Virus record (IMG/VR): IMGVR_UViG_3300024999_000029
Span: 124,001-188,000 of that record
DNA from: a virus
DNA length: 64,000 nucleotides
Reading direction: 5' to 3' (one strand)
The notes beneath the pieces were generated by a model. It was given only the letters and a program-made list of their open reading frames with translations, made no database searches and was not told the origin of the DNA. Position numbers and translations under genes: made by a program. Each line of letters begins with the position of its first letter. The stretch's first letter is position 1. Shown here in pieces: positions 16,201 through 24,875 of this stretch.

Positions 16201-19200
16201 TTATTCATCTGCTGGAAACAAAACAGTAACAACTACTACTACAAACGAAACTTTTTACAGACTTGTATTTGGTATAAATGGGAATGCACAAGATGCTAAA
16301 CTTTATTATAGGCTGAAATTAAAACCTAATACAACATATAAAGCTACTTTAAATATATCTAGTTTTTCAGCGAACTCTATAATTGTTGATAATACTATTC
16401 AAATCGAAGAAAGCTCAACGGTAACTTATGCTACTAGAGTTTACGAACCCTACACAGAATCCACAGCGTACACAACACCAGAGTTACGTAGAGTAGGCAC
16501 AGTAGCAGATACGGTGGATTTGCTTAGTGGGAGGCATACTAAATATATTAGTGATTGGCATAGTTTACAGGCAAGTGATATAACTACGCTTGGAACAACA
16601 AGAACGAACGTAGATACGCTTATAGTAGCGTTACCACTTGCTAAAGCAGCAATTACAGGGGCTACGCAAAATGTTTTTAAAGTGCCAAATTTTAATGCCT
16701 CTACTTTGTCAACTATAATAGATGACATTCAATATATAGGTCAATATGTTTATAGTGCAAGCATAAACGCAAATTTAGTTTTAGTAATTGCAAAAGGTAC
16801 GTACGCAAGCCTAGCAGCAGCACAAACAGCACTTGCAGGGACACAAATACTGTATCAACTAGCAACACCAACTACGACAAATTACCTCCCTAGTACTTTA
16901 ATAAGCGAACCAAACGGAACAATATACACAGAACCTAGCATAACTGATGTAGGTTATTACGGTACAAATATTGCTGTTGCTGACACGGATTATCCTATAA
17001 GCAGTTTAGATTGGATTAATAAAATTGATGTTGATACTGGAGCGTTTATACCTGTGGATATTGCAACATGTACCGTTGCGAGTGGTGGATTGAGTTTTAC
17101 AATTTCGACAGCTACGGTCGATGAGTGTTACGAGTATGCATATAACTACAGTACGGCATTAAGCGTAATACCTAGTTTGGCTTATAGCTATAGCACTAAC
17201 TTAAAAGCACAGGTGAATGAGACGGTTAGTGCGGTGGAGAGGTTGGACAGAAAGATAGAAGAAAAGTCGGCTAATTTAAAAATAGCTACAGAAGCAGAAG
17301 CAGAAGCTGGAACGTCAAATACTGTATTCATGACTCCACTTAGAACAACACAATTAATCGAAAACGCCACATACACAGCAGAAGCAACAACAACACAACA
17401 AGTAACCTCTCTACCATCCACAGCAATGAAATCACCTTTTGCATCAGCAGAGTTAGAAGGTAATACTAATACTAATATAGTCACAAATAGTAATTTTACA
17501 AGTACTGCTGGGTGGACACTAACCGTAGGTGCTACAGTAAGTGCAGCAAATAATGTACTGAACCTTACAGGCAGTGGCAGCAGTAGCTCTCCTCAAACCT
17601 ATCAACAGTCAATTATTCCAGTAGTAACTGGCAAAAAAATGTACATCACAGGGAGAGCTAGGGTTACAAACGCAAATTGCCAATATTTATACATAAAAAT
17701 ATCTGATGGCACTGGAACTACTATAACAGGTTCTCCTGCGGTTGTAGCTGCTCCAGTGCCAAATACGTGGTATACATTTTCGGCAATAGCAACTTGTCAA
17801 GCGTCACTGAGCGGAAATTTTAGAGTGTATTTAATGCATACCTACGTAGACGCCGCCACAGCAAGCGGAAAAGTAATGGAAGTCAAAGAAGTAATGGCAA
17901 TCGATATGGGCGTAGACAGCACCAATCCACTTTACAATCTTACAGCAGACCAGATGAACGCACGTTTTGCTAACTGGTTTGATACTACTAAATCCATTGC
18001 ACCGCAGAGAGTTAAGAGTGTTGGGAAGAATTTGTTTGATAAAAACGATATATTAATTTATGGCAAACGCTTATCTGGAACTGCAAATGGTGCAACAACA
18101 ACAGATGTGACGTATAACGTAACTGGCTATATGCGGGTAAATCCATCTAGTACTTATTGCAAGACGAATTTTGCTAGTACAGTAGCGTTTTATGATAAAA
18201 GCAAAATATTCATATCCGAAGTGTATACAAATCCTTTTACAGTTCCTGCAAATGCGATATATGCTATATCATCCGTACTGGTTGCTAATTTAGATACCGC
18301 ACAACTCGAACTCGGCTCATCCGCAACAACATACGAACCCTACACAGAATCCACAGCGTACACAACACCAGAGTTACGTAGAGTAGGCACAGTAGCAGAT
18401 ACAGTGGATTTGCTGACGGGGAAGTATGCTAAGAATATTAGTGATTGGTATAGTTTACAGGCAAGTGATATAACAGCGCTAATTACAACAGGAGTAAATG
18501 CTGATTATATTCAAACTAACGTTAGTTTTTTACCTTTGGCTAAACCATCTAATGGAACTGTGCAAAATATAATAAAAGTAGGTAATTATCCAGAAACAAC
18601 TATTGCTCTTTTTGACAGTGCAGACTCACATTGGAAATTCGTATACTCTGAAACCGAAAGAATCGTTATTATATTTCCTAAAGGCACATACGCAAGCCTA
18701 GCGGCAGCACAAGCAGCACTAGCAGGGACACAAATACTTTACCAACTAGCAGTACCAACCACCGCAAATTATCTACCTAGCAACCTAACAAGCAAGCCAA
18801 GTGGTACATTATATTTAGAGCCTAGCATAACAGATGTAGGTTACTATGGTGCTAATATTGCTATTGCAGATACGGATTATCCAATTGCAACATTAGATTT
18901 TATGAATAAAATTGATGTCGGTAATGGTACTTTTACGCTTGTAGATATTACAGCTTGTACAGTGGCTAGTGGTGGATTGAGTTTTACTATTAGCGGGGCA
19001 ACGGCTGGTGAGTATTACGAGTACGGTTATAACTATAGCACAGAGTTGAGCGTAATACCTAGTTTGAGTTATAGTTATAGTACTAATTTAAAAGCACAGG
19101 TGAATGAGACGGTTAGTGCGGTGGAGAGGTTGGAGGAAGCGTTAGACGAACTTTTTACGTCTGCCAGTAATGGGAAAACCGCTATTGCATCGGCTATTGC

Positions 19201-20194
19201 TGGCATGGGACAATCTGCAAGTGGAAGCGATACTTTTTTACAACTAGCAACCAAGATAGCTGATATATCAGATGATGCAAATGCTGTAGCATCTCATGTA
19301 TTAGCTGGGGAGACATTCTATCAGGGCGGCAGTAAAAAAACAGGCAATATGATAAGTAAGATTGGTAGTGCAACCGTGATTACTCCATCCACGGTAGACC
19401 AAGCTATAGCACAAGGATATTATGGGGGTTTGGCAGCAGATGGAAAAGTGCTGGGCGATGTAGATTTAGTAACAGGAAATATTAGAGCGGGAGTTAATAT
19501 TTTCGGGGTGGCAGGAAAATCCAGTGTGGTGGAAACTTCTGATGGAGATGCAGTAGCATCAAATATATTAAATGGTAAGAAAGCTTATGTTAATGGAAGT
19601 TTAATTACTGGTAACGTACCTTCAAAAACAGGGGATACTGGATCATTGCCTAGCTCAAATATTGGAGGAGCTTGGGATGGAGCATTGGTATTAGGTACAC
19701 CAAATGGTTTATATAATGGGGAGTGGCACATTCAAATTATAGATAACCTATGGGCTTCTAATATTAAAGCTGGAGTAAAAGTAGGAAATGTTGCAGGATT
19801 AGGTATTGTAGGAACATGTGAGCCTAAAGAGGTTACCGCTGGCGATATAACAATGTTTAGTTATGCGCCTAGTAATACCGCATATGGCACTTCATATTCT
19901 AGGGTAAGGGGGGCTACAGTTCACATAAAAGGTAGCTATAGGGTTAAGTTCGACCTATCTAGTCAAAATGCAGGAGCTACCGCCTACGGCAGAATATATA
20001 TAAATAACACACCAGTGGGTACAGAAAGGTCGACAACATCAACTGACTACACTAATTATGTAGAAGACATTATAAATGTAAACCCCGGAGATATCATAGG
20101 TATATGGGGCAGAGTTGTAGGCAGTACTGGTGCAAGAGTACAGAATTTTGTTTTAGCCGCTGCTCAAAGTATTGTTCCTGTATATACAAATTAG
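13262..20194 (+). CDS. Very large tail fibre / receptor-binding protein, 2310 aa
   Basis: The start follows AAAGGAGGTTTATT. Residues 1-135 form a unique tail-attachment-like domain. About 140-390 is a long run of imperfect 13-15-residue repeats (TKTNLDSSIS type) that should form a trimeric coiled coil. Residues about 400-450 (WEAYNSTHTYYPLNKVSWNGSSYICL) look like a carbohydrate-binding module of the chitin-binding 5/12 type. Then come fibre repeats (SHVNQTILDNTTASFLTADETKLDGI) and two tandem copies of a module of about 620 residues, then a C-terminal knob region with Gly-rich repeats (QGGSKKTGNM, YVNGSLITGNV). It probably sets host range. Antisense ORFs within it are shadows of its repeats. 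Confidence 0.85.
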   Translation: MSYLPNNREFRDPTVFDVRDFAVQRTDINKKIINNRIPLEEKPDIIHHVQISGYTEIFDNSVPTENQFKCDYTNDYLTFNPLKEGVVIPSISYWGLGNILISADKVYLHNDNPDATITLQDMIDDGEQALVAMGGLESVISSATLHEASLEADIVTATSKESSLEADIATATTKKSDLDGSISTATTTKANLDGSNTTALVTKSALDASNTTANTTKTNLDNSNTTALATKTALDLSNTTANNTKTNLDSSILAGDASKTNLDASVILGNTSKSNLDLSISTSITKKADLDSSISTATTKKSDLDASISNANNSKTALDISKANADNSKTALDLSIGTGNALKTNLDSNISTGTTLNTNLGNSISGGNTTKTNLDGSISTATTLNGTLDGTIVTANTSISELNTTNDSFIVWEAYNSTHTYYPLNKVSWNGSSYICLSTCTNILPSNNSYFMLICAKGVDGTGAVMNINSTNSDIAVGNPTGEVLLTLNSGTGAYQIVKLDSNGKIPLAVIPDIAKQQTYVVTDLTARNALTGLVSGDTCYLTSNGDSYIYNGSTWVLMADADWANISLDWTNIVGRPTSSVANIDDAVTKKHSHVNQTILDNTTASFLTADETKLDGISTGANKTESSSTNGNIKVDGIEKTVYTHPSTHSADIIVDGTTNKTYTATEKTKLNSIVIATQEEAESSTSNTTFMTPLRTTQLIENPIYTAEATTTQQVTSLPSTAMKSPFAAAELEGNTNTNIVTNSNFADGTTGWTPQFSTLSTINNILSVTGNGINSAASTYQNTNIDCVEGKKVFARVKLSVTNSNSTLIDLRLLGSLGGTIQIAQQTTPTINQVYELFGIATLTSFNLGKVQIRPVQFYADATTATGKVMEVQEVLAIDMGADSTNPLYNLTADQMNARFANWFDSTKSVGMQRVKSVGKNLFDVNSYNTKSSTGIKVITVDEIAFTTTGNASGSLYFKIYSGLSDYNTVVSTSDYYSSAGNKTVTTTTTNETFYRLVFGINGNAQDAKLYYRLKLKPNTTYKATLNISSFSANSIIVDNTIQIEESSTVTYATRVYEPYTESTAYTTPELRRVGTVADTVDLLSGRHTKYISDWHSLQASDITTLGTTRTNVDTLIVALPLAKAAITGATQNVFKVPNFNASTLSTIIDDIQYIGQYVYSASINANLVLVIAKGTYASLAAAQTALAGTQILYQLATPTTTNYLPSTLISEPNGTIYTEPSITDVGYYGTNIAVADTDYPISSLDWINKIDVDTGAFIPVDIATCTVASGGLSFTISTATVDECYEYAYNYSTALSVIPSLAYSYSTNLKAQVNETVSAVERLDRKIEEKSANLKIATEAEAEAGTSNTVFMTPLRTTQLIENATYTAEATTTQQVTSLPSTAMKSPFASAELEGNTNTNIVTNSNFTSTAGWTLTVGATVSAANNVLNLTGSGSSSSPQTYQQSIIPVVTGKKMYITGRARVTNANCQYLYIKISDGTGTTITGSPAVVAAPVPNTWYTFSAIATCQASLSGNFRVYLMHTYVDAATASGKVMEVKEVMAIDMGVDSTNPLYNLTADQMNARFANWFDTTKSIAPQRVKSVGKNLFDKNDILIYGKRLSGTANGATTTDVTYNVTGYMRVNPSSTYCKTNFASTVAFYDKSKIFISEVYTNPFTVPANAIYAISSVLVANLDTAQLELGSSATTYEPYTESTAYTTPELRRVGTVADTVDLLTGKYAKNISDWYSLQASDITALITTGVNADYIQTNVSFLPLAKPSNGTVQNIIKVGNYPETTIALFDSADSHWKFVYSETERIVIIFPKGTYASLAAAQAALAGTQILYQLAVPTTANYLPSNLTSKPSGTLYLEPSITDVGYYGANIAIADTDYPIATLDFMNKIDVGNGTFTLVDITACTVASGGLSFTISGATAGEYYEYGYNYSTELSVIPSLSYSYSTNLKAQVNETVSAVERLEEALDELFTSASNGKTAIASAIAGMGQSASGSDTFLQLATKIADISDDANAVASHVLAGETFYQGGSKKTGNMISKIGSATVITPSTVDQAIAQGYYGGLAADGKVLGDVDLVTGNIRAGVNIFGVAGKSSVVETSDGDAVASNILNGKKAYVNGSLITGNVPSKTGDTGSLPSSNIGGAWDGALVLGTPNGLYNGEWHIQIIDNLWASNIKAGVKVGNVAGLGIVGTCEPKEVTAGDITMFSYAPSNTAYGTSYSRVRGATVHIKGSYRVKFDLSSQNAGATAYGRIYINNTPVGTERSTTSTDYTNYVEDIINVNPGDIIGIWGRVVGSTGARVQNFVLAAAQSIVPVYTN
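13700..14440 (+). repeat. Tandem coiled-coil repeat tract in the fibre gene
   Basis: About 17 imperfect repeats of 39-45 bases encode the pattern (T/S)K(T/S)xLDxSxxTAxx. Variation in copy number would change fibre length. Confidence 0.75.
15290..17275 (+). repeat. Fibre module copy 1
   Basis: Starts at the block encoding ATQEEAESSTSNTTFMTPLRTTQL. It shares near-identical DNA with copy 2 at both ends (around 15390-15500 and 16440-16520) and at its 3' border (around 17160-17250), but the two central sugar- or ligand-binding-like segments are different. Confidence 0.7.
17281..19150 (+). repeat. Fibre module copy 2
   Basis: Starts with ATEAEAEAGTSNTVFMTPLRTTQL. The conserved borders match copy 1 (around 17380-17490, 18330-18420 and 19090-19135) while the interior sequence has diverged. 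Confidence 0.7.
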
Positions 20195-20205
20195 GAGGGA
20201 AAACC

Positions 20206-20457
20206 ATGTCAAGAAAAGTATACTATACCGATGAAAATAGACAAGAATTGATTGACGAAGCCACAGTAAATGGGGAGTTTTTAGTAGAGGATGCTATAAC
20301 TTTAAATGACGGTAATTATTTAGTATTTGATGATGCCCCAATAGAACCAGAGCAGGCACCTGAGGAACGTATAGCAGAGCTGGAAGTCCAATTAAGTAAT
20401 GCGACCAGTTTGTTAAACGATGCCACAAGTCTATTGATAGAAGCGGAGGTGCTGTAA
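20206..20457 (+). CDS. Small tail-region protein, 83 aa, C-terminal coiled coil
   Basis: ATG 20206 follows TAGGAGGGAAAACC, 11 bases after the fibre stop. The N-terminal part is beta-like (VYYTDENRQ, GEFLVEDAI) and the C-terminus is a coiled coil (EERIAELEVQLSNATSLL). This resembles short proteins encoded after tail fibres (fibre chaperone or tip accessory). An upstream in-frame extension overlaps the fibre gene and is not credible. Confidence 0.65.
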   Translation: MSRKVYYTDENRQELIDEATVNGEFLVEDAITLNDGNYLVFDDAPIEPEQAPEERIAELEVQLSNATSLLNDATSLLIEAEVL

Positions 20458-20458
20458 T

Positions 20459-20566
20459 TTGAATATTGATGAAAGAAAGTTAAGATTATATAGATTTTTA
20501 ATTGATATTGGTCGGATTACGATATATGAAGTCCCAGAATTATATAGGATGGAATTGAGTAAGTAA
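20459..20566 (+). CDS. XkdX-like small phage protein, 35 aa
   Basis: A TTG start follows GCGGAGGTGCTGTAAT, and the gene begins right behind the stop of the 83-aa gene. The sequence DIGRITIYEVPELYRMELSK resembles the 35-50-residue proteins that follow fibre genes in Firmicute phages (XkdX-type, pattern LxxxGxIT...VPExYR). Function not established. Confidence 0.55.
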   Translation: MNIDERKLRLYRFLIDIGRITIYEVPELYRMELSK

Positions 20567-20682
20567 TATAAAACAAAACTTTTAATCAAAAATATAAAAT
20601 GATTTCCCATTTTTACTTGATGAAACCATTATTTTAATTGAAAAGACGAATAAGGATTGGTTAGTTGGGGTATTCTCAAAAT

Positions 20683-20706
20683 AGAGGTTATTACCTCTTT
20701 CTTTTT
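20683..20706 (+). terminator. Rho-independent terminator
   Basis: AGAGGT-TATT-ACCTCT followed by TTCTTTTT, ending the fibre operon. The gap 20567-20682 holds no gene. Confidence 0.75.
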
Positions 20707-20742
20707 AAAATTACTTGTGAGAGCAAGTTAATATAGAGGTTA

Positions 20743-20772
20743 GAGACATTCAGTTATGAGTGTCTCTTTTTT
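20743..20772 (+). terminator. Second terminator before the lysis genes
   Basis: GAGACATTC and GAGTGTCTC pair (one wobble) around a short loop and are followed by six T. Together with the previous one it isolates the lysis cassette from the fibre operon. Confidence 0.75.
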
Positions 20773-20800
20773 ATTATTCAAATTTCAAGGGGGAAATAAA

Positions 20801-21331
20801 ATGAGCGAGGTGATTAGTCATTTACTAGGATTCTTAAAAATCTTAAAAAATGAAATGGTTTGGTTGGTCAGTTTGATATTGACTACGTTTTTAAGTGCAA
20901 TAGGATATCCAAAAGAAATAATCGTTTTTATTTTTGTTTTAGTAATTGCTGACGTAATCAGCAGAATGATGGCAGAAGTTTATAAAAAATATAAAACTAT
21001 AAGCTTATATTATTTTGTAATTTCATGGAAGGGAGAAGACAAAACCCTATCAAGCAAGAAACTTAAATATGGTCTATTTGCAAAAATATTCTTTTATGGA
21101 GTTTTCTTATATGTTGCTAATCAAACTAGCATTATTCCAGAAGTTATTTGTGGTCAAGCAATCAGCACATTTTTGTATAGTATGATTGTTGTAATCGAAT
21201 TTTCTTCAATTCTTGAAAACTCTATAGACCTTGGGTTTAAACGGTTTAAGCCTATATTGCAATTCTTCAATAAGAAAAGAGATGAATTAGTGGGTGAGAA
21301 TATTGAAAGAAATGATACTCCTGTTGAATAA
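20801..21331 (+). CDS. Phage holin (holin 4 / TcdE-like family)
   Basis: ATG 20801 follows CAAGGGGGAAATAAA; an upstream in-frame ATG would read through the terminator. Three or four hydrophobic segments (about 18-40, 44-62, 100-118, 125-145), with VLVIADVISRMMAEVYKK resembling the conserved VVxDxxxGxxxA signature of the family, although Arg replaces the usual Gly. The C-terminus is charged. It forms the membrane lesion that lets endolysin reach the wall. The endolysin gene follows by 30 bases. Confidence 0.8.
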   Translation: MSEVISHLLGFLKILKNEMVWLVSLILTTFLSAIGYPKEIIVFIFVLVIADVISRMMAEVYKKYKTISLYYFVISWKGEDKTLSSKKLKYGLFAKIFFYGVFLYVANQTSIIPEVICGQAISTFLYSMIVVIEFSSILENSIDLGFKRFKPILQFFNKKRDELVGENIERNDTPVE

Positions 21332-21361
21332 AAAATATAAAAGAATGGAAGGTGATTACTT

Positions 21362-21961
21362 ATGATAGATTTAAATAAGTTAAATCCATATGTAAAAATT
21401 CTTACTGAAAAGTTTTTAGCTGAGTGTAAAAAACAAAATATTAATGTAACTATTACACAAGGTTTACGAACAATAGCAGAACAAAACGCATTGTATGCTC
21501 AAGGAAGAACTACTTCTGGAAATATTGTGACTCAAGCCAAAGGTGGTAACTCAATGCACAACTACGGTCTGGCTGTTGACTTTGCTCCAATAGTTAATGG
21601 TAAAATTGATTGGAATGATATTGCATTATTTAAAAAAATCGGGAAAATTGGTCTTTCTGTTGGATTTGATAGTTATGGAGGTGATTGGACTAGTTTTAAG
21701 GACTATCCGCACCTTCAGTGGACTGGCGGATTAAGTTTATCCGATTTGAAATCGGGAAAAGTTCCTACTATTCCAAAAGAAGGAGATGATAACGTGGAAC
21801 ATAATACTATGAAGCTTTTTTATTCTGATGGAACTCCAGTAAAGGTTGATAATTATAAGATTGATGGTAGCACATATGTGAATCTTAGAGATATATTATC
21901 TGCCAGAGTTAAGTCAATTAAAGTGGTTCAGGGGGATAAAATTTACCTAATCAAACAATAA
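21362..21961 (+). CDS. Endolysin, M15 L-Ala-D-Glu/D-Ala-D-Ala peptidase with stalk-type domain
   Basis: Residues 1-125 are an M15 peptidase: TITQGLRTIAEQ, then SMHNYGLAVDF (zinc ligands His66 and Asp73), then DYPHLQW (catalytic Asp114, ligand His117). The C-terminal 50 residues (DGTPVKVDNYKIDGSTYVNLRDIL) form a copper-amine-oxidase-like stalk domain, probably wall-binding, related to that of the secreted protein at 4943. It cleaves peptidoglycan stem peptides at the end of infection. No signal peptide, so release depends on the holin. Confidence 0.9.
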   Translation: MIDLNKLNPYVKILTEKFLAECKKQNINVTITQGLRTIAEQNALYAQGRTTSGNIVTQAKGGNSMHNYGLAVDFAPIVNGKIDWNDIALFKKIGKIGLSVGFDSYGGDWTSFKDYPHLQWTGGLSLSDLKSGKVPTIPKEGDDNVEHNTMKLFYSDGTPVKVDNYKIDGSTYVNLRDILSARVKSIKVVQGDKIYLIKQ

Positions 21962-21974
21962 GGAGGTATTATTT

Positions 21975-22304
21975 ATGGATTACATATTTTATATATTATT
22001 CGCAATCACATCTATATTAGCAGTTCTAGAAATTATTAAACTTGTGAAATCTAGTGATGGAAAGTTCACAGAAGATGGTTGGAATAAAATATCAAAAATT
22101 GGTTATGAAACTATTGATGAGTTAATAAAATTATACAATTCTAAAAAAGATAGAACGTTATTTATAATAGAAATAATTGATATTATCATGCTTAAAGTTA
22201 ATAATTTACCAGAAGATGTTAGAGAATTTTTTACTAGAGAGCGAATTGAAATATTTTTTAAACCAGCAATTGGGAGGTTGATTGATAAGTTAGAAAAGAA
22301 ATAG
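21975..22304 (+). CDS. Membrane-anchored lysis-cassette protein, 109 aa
   Basis: One N-terminal membrane segment (YIFYILFAITSILAVLEIIKLV) is followed by a charged helical region. It sits directly behind the endolysin with GGAGGTATTATTT as ribosome binding site. Its size and plan fit a second holin (holin LLH-like) or a spanin-like accessory; the sequence alone does not decide. Confidence 0.6.
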   Translation: MDYIFYILFAITSILAVLEIIKLVKSSDGKFTEDGWNKISKIGYETIDELIKLYNSKKDRTLFIIEIIDIIMLKVNNLPEDVREFFTRERIEIFFKPAIGRLIDKLEKK

Positions 22305-22317
22305 ATGAATACTTTTA

Positions 22318-22360
22318 GGGGAAGATGTGACTTCGGTTACCTCTTCCCCACTATTTTTTT
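22318..22360 (+). terminator. Strong terminator ending the late operon
   Basis: GGGGAAGA...TCTTCCCC encloses an inner GTGAC-TTCG-GTTAC hairpin and is followed by ACTATTTTTTT. It separates the late + strand region from the - strand recombinase genes. Confidence 0.9.
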
Positions 22361-22367
22361 GCCTATT

Positions 22368-22461
22368 TTTGTTGTACCCCATTGATTGTATAAAAGGTTG
22401 ATTTTATTGGGTTTTTAGCCCTACTCTCGCAATGGTTACGGGGTCAGTTTGTTGTACCCCA
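22368..22461. repeat. 14-bp direct repeats, possible attachment region
   Basis: TTTGTTGTACCCCA occurs at 22368-22381 and 22448-22461. The region lies between the late terminator and the recombinase genes, where a phage attachment site could be. The second copy is inside the last codons of the zinc-ribbon ORF. Between them is a copy of AGCCCTACTCTC (22417) that recurs near 30044. Assignment as attP is inference. Confidence 0.35.
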
Positions 22462-22785
22462 AGACAATTTTGTGTCAGAAATGAATGTAGGCTTGAAATT
22501 CGGGTCTTTATAGTTAATTGTGTATGATCCGTCGGAATTTATTATTACCTCGCTAATTAGCTCTCTCATGAACTTATTATCTTTAATAAATTGAGTATTT
22601 GATATATTACATTGTTTTAAAACTACTGAAGCTAATTCTTCTTCGTTTATGAAGCTTTTATTTATACATGCTTGTGTGCCATTTTTTAAACGGTTGTTGC
22701 AGCGATAATTTATTTGATTACGTTCTTTCCTACCTTTATATGTGTGGTTGCAATTTTGACAATGGATTAGTGAACTGAATAACAT
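22444..22785 (-). CDS. Stand-alone recombinase zinc-ribbon protein, 113 aa
   Basis: The sequence FSSLIHCQNCNHTYKGRKERNQINYRCNN...ACINKSFINEEEL is the zinc beta-ribbon domain of large serine recombinases, without resolvase or recombinase core. It has a good ribosome binding site (TTTGGAGGTAATC) and lies 60 bases downstream of a complete recombinase. It is either a remnant of a second recombinase or a functional accessory that modulates the integrase. The last residues (LSWGTTN) lie in one of the 14-bp direct repeats. Confidence 0.7.
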   Translation of the reverse strand: MLFSSLIHCQNCNHTYKGRKERNQINYRCNNRLKNGTQACINKSFINEEELASVVLKQCNISNTQFIKDNKFMRELISEVIINSDGSYTINYKDPNFKPTFISDTKLSWGTTN

Positions 22786-22845
22786 TGATTACCTCCAAAA
22801 AATAAAAGCATACTTATAATATGCTTTATTCTATAATATTATTGG

Positions 22846-24588
22846 TTAAGAAGCAAGTTCAAATTGTAAATCTATAATGTAATTAACCTCTACAGGATGT
22901 GTATCTCTAGCGTTTTTCTTTCTAAAAAATTTAAACATGCGTTTGTTATCTTCTATATGTGTGATAAACATCAAATGCATATCTCTTATGAAGTAAACTG
23001 GTATTTCACCCAGACCCGCTTTTAATACAACATTAATGCATATTTCATTTTTTTCTTTCCCTTTTGATACTTCAATTTTTTCCAAAAATTTATCCATTGT
23101 TTCTTCGTCTAGTTCACTGTTAATATCAAAATCAAAATTAAAGAATTCTTTTAATGATTTTACTTGTGATGCTACATCATACTTTGCATCGTTTAATTTT
23201 TCATAATTTTTTATTCGTTTTTCATAACCCTCAATTTCATCATTTAAATCTTTAATTTGTTCTTGATAATCGTTGTCCGCTACATTTCCTCCCGCATATA
23301 ACCGTAAAAGATTTTTCTTTAATACTTTATTTTCATTTATATTGTTCATCAACTCTTTAATATCTTTGTCATAATTAACTTCTTTTAAATATTTAGAATG
23401 TAGTTCAGTTAATTCTTTGCTAAAAACGTTTTTATACTTAGAATACATATGTAGTACGTGTTTCATAATATCATCCAACTCATTTTTATACATCATTGGA
23501 CTATCGCAAAATTTTTTACCTTTTTTTCTATAAATTTTACATTGCCATACTTCTTTTGATTCTATAGTGTCGTATTTATAAAAATTTCTCCAATATGATG
23601 TTTTGTGTTCTGAGCAAATTATTTTTCCAGAATATAAGAATTTATTTTGATACGATGTCTTATCTTCGGATGTCATTTTTTCACTTCTTTGTTTTAAGAT
23701 ATTGTTTGCCTTTTCCCATATTTCCTCGGAAACAATTGGTGGAACGCTTTCATAATCTTTATATGTTATCCATTTATCTGAATTAAAAAACTCTCGCTCT
23801 TTTGTAATAAAATCTATTGTTGTTGATTTTTTACCACAATAATATCCCTTATATTTTGGATTAGTAATAATAGATTTTATAGTATTAAACGTAATGGGGT
23901 TTCCGTTTCTATTTACAATTTCTTTTTGAGACAGCATATCGGATACTGTCCTTATTCCTTTATTTTGATTTGCATATAAATCGAAGATTTGACATACAAT
24001 TTCAGCTTCTTCTTTCTCTATTACTAGTTTGCCATTTTCTTTATTATATCCCCATATTTTATTATTCCCCAACACTTTTCCCGAATCGATTGAACGTTTA
24101 TGCCCCCATTTAACTCTATCTGATATCTTTCTACTTTCTTCTTGAGCTAAACTAGACATTATGGCAAGTTTAACCTCCGAATCTGGCATCAAGGTATTTA
24201 TTCCATCATTTTGAAATAGCACTCCTATACCGTATTTTAATAATTCTCTAGTATAAAACAAGCTATCAATTGTATTTCTAGCAAATCTACTTACTTCTTT
24301 AGTTATAACTAAATCAAATTTCTTATTTCTTCCGTCTTCAATCATTTGGTTAAATGCTTCTCTTTTATTGATTGATGTGCCTGTAATACCTTCATCGATG
24401 TATCCTTCTACGAGAGTCCAATTATTACAACTTTTAATATGTTCTTCAAAATAATTAATTTGATTCTTGAGAGAGTTTAATTGATCTAAGGTAGAAGTTG
24501 ATACCCTAGTATAATATGTAACTCTTAACTGTAAGTCGTAGATAGATTTGCCTAGATTCAAAGTATTTCTAATTGTATATAAGTCCAT
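22846..24588 (-). CDS. Large serine recombinase (phage integrase)
   Basis: The N-terminal resolvase domain has the active-site motif YYTRVS with Ser30, followed by GYIDEGITGT and TKEVSRFARN. The recombinase domain follows (about 160-260; IWGYNKENGK, IFDLYANQNKGIRTVSDML), then a zinc ribbon (about 315-360, CSEHKT...WQCKIYRKKGKKFC) and a long coiled coil (about 410-480). At 580 residues it is of normal length. It should integrate and excise the phage between attP and attB. The start follows AGAGGTGAAGA. It has its own promoter at 24637-24664. Confidence 0.9.
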   Translation of the reverse strand: MDLYTIRNTLNLGKSIYDLQLRVTYYTRVSTSTLDQLNSLKNQINYFEEHIKSCNNWTLVEGYIDEGITGTSINKREAFNQMIEDGRNKKFDLVITKEVSRFARNTIDSLFYTRELLKYGIGVLFQNDGINTLMPDSEVKLAIMSSLAQEESRKISDRVKWGHKRSIDSGKVLGNNKIWGYNKENGKLVIEKEEAEIVCQIFDLYANQNKGIRTVSDMLSQKEIVNRNGNPITFNTIKSIITNPKYKGYYCGKKSTTIDFITKEREFFNSDKWITYKDYESVPPIVSEEIWEKANNILKQRSEKMTSEDKTSYQNKFLYSGKIICSEHKTSYWRNFYKYDTIESKEVWQCKIYRKKGKKFCDSPMMYKNELDDIMKHVLHMYSKYKNVFSKELTELHSKYLKEVNYDKDIKELMNNINENKVLKKNLLRLYAGGNVADNDYQEQIKDLNDEIEGYEKRIKNYEKLNDAKYDVASQVKSLKEFFNFDFDINSELDEETMDKFLEKIEVSKGKEKNEICINVVLKAGLGEIPVYFIRDMHLMFITHIEDNKRMFKFFRKKNARDTHPVEVNYIIDLQFELAS

Positions 24589-24636
24589 TCTTCACCTCTG
24601 TTACCATATGTATAATATGAGTTTGATAGTTATAAT

Positions 24637-24664
24637 AATATACTATTAATACATGTTGCGTCAA
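24637..24664 (-). promoter_or_regulatory. Promoter of the serine recombinase
   Basis: TTGACG (24664-24659), a 16-base spacer and TATATT (24642-24637) on the - strand, about 50 bases before the start codon. Confidence 0.6.
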
Positions 24665-24689
24665 TATTTAGATATTATAAAAAAGAAAG

Positions 24690-24875
24690 TTAAAGCTTTT
24701 CAATATCAGCTTTAACTTTTTGATATACATCGTTACTTACTAATCCTGCCTCAAATGCTCTTCTGCTCATAATTAAAAACAACTCTTTTTTAATTTCATT
24801 AGGGAAAGGTGGCAGAGATTGATCTTTTTTATCTATTTTGTCTTTAGTGTGTTTTTTAATAATAGGTTCTACCAT
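24690..24875 (-). CDS. Small protein, 61 aa, next to integrase, unknown
   Basis: Charged N-terminus (PIIKKHTKDKIDKKDQ) and a SHOCT-like C-terminal helix pair (RRAFEAGLVSNDVYQKVKADIEKL). It stands immediately upstream of the integrase promoter region on the same strand. Recombination directionality factors of serine integrases are often small unrelated proteins encoded nearby, so this is a candidate, but only by position. Confidence 0.5.
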   Translation of the reverse strand: MVEPIIKKHTKDKIDKKDQSLPPFPNEIKKELFLIMSRRAFEAGLVSNDVYQKVKADIEKL

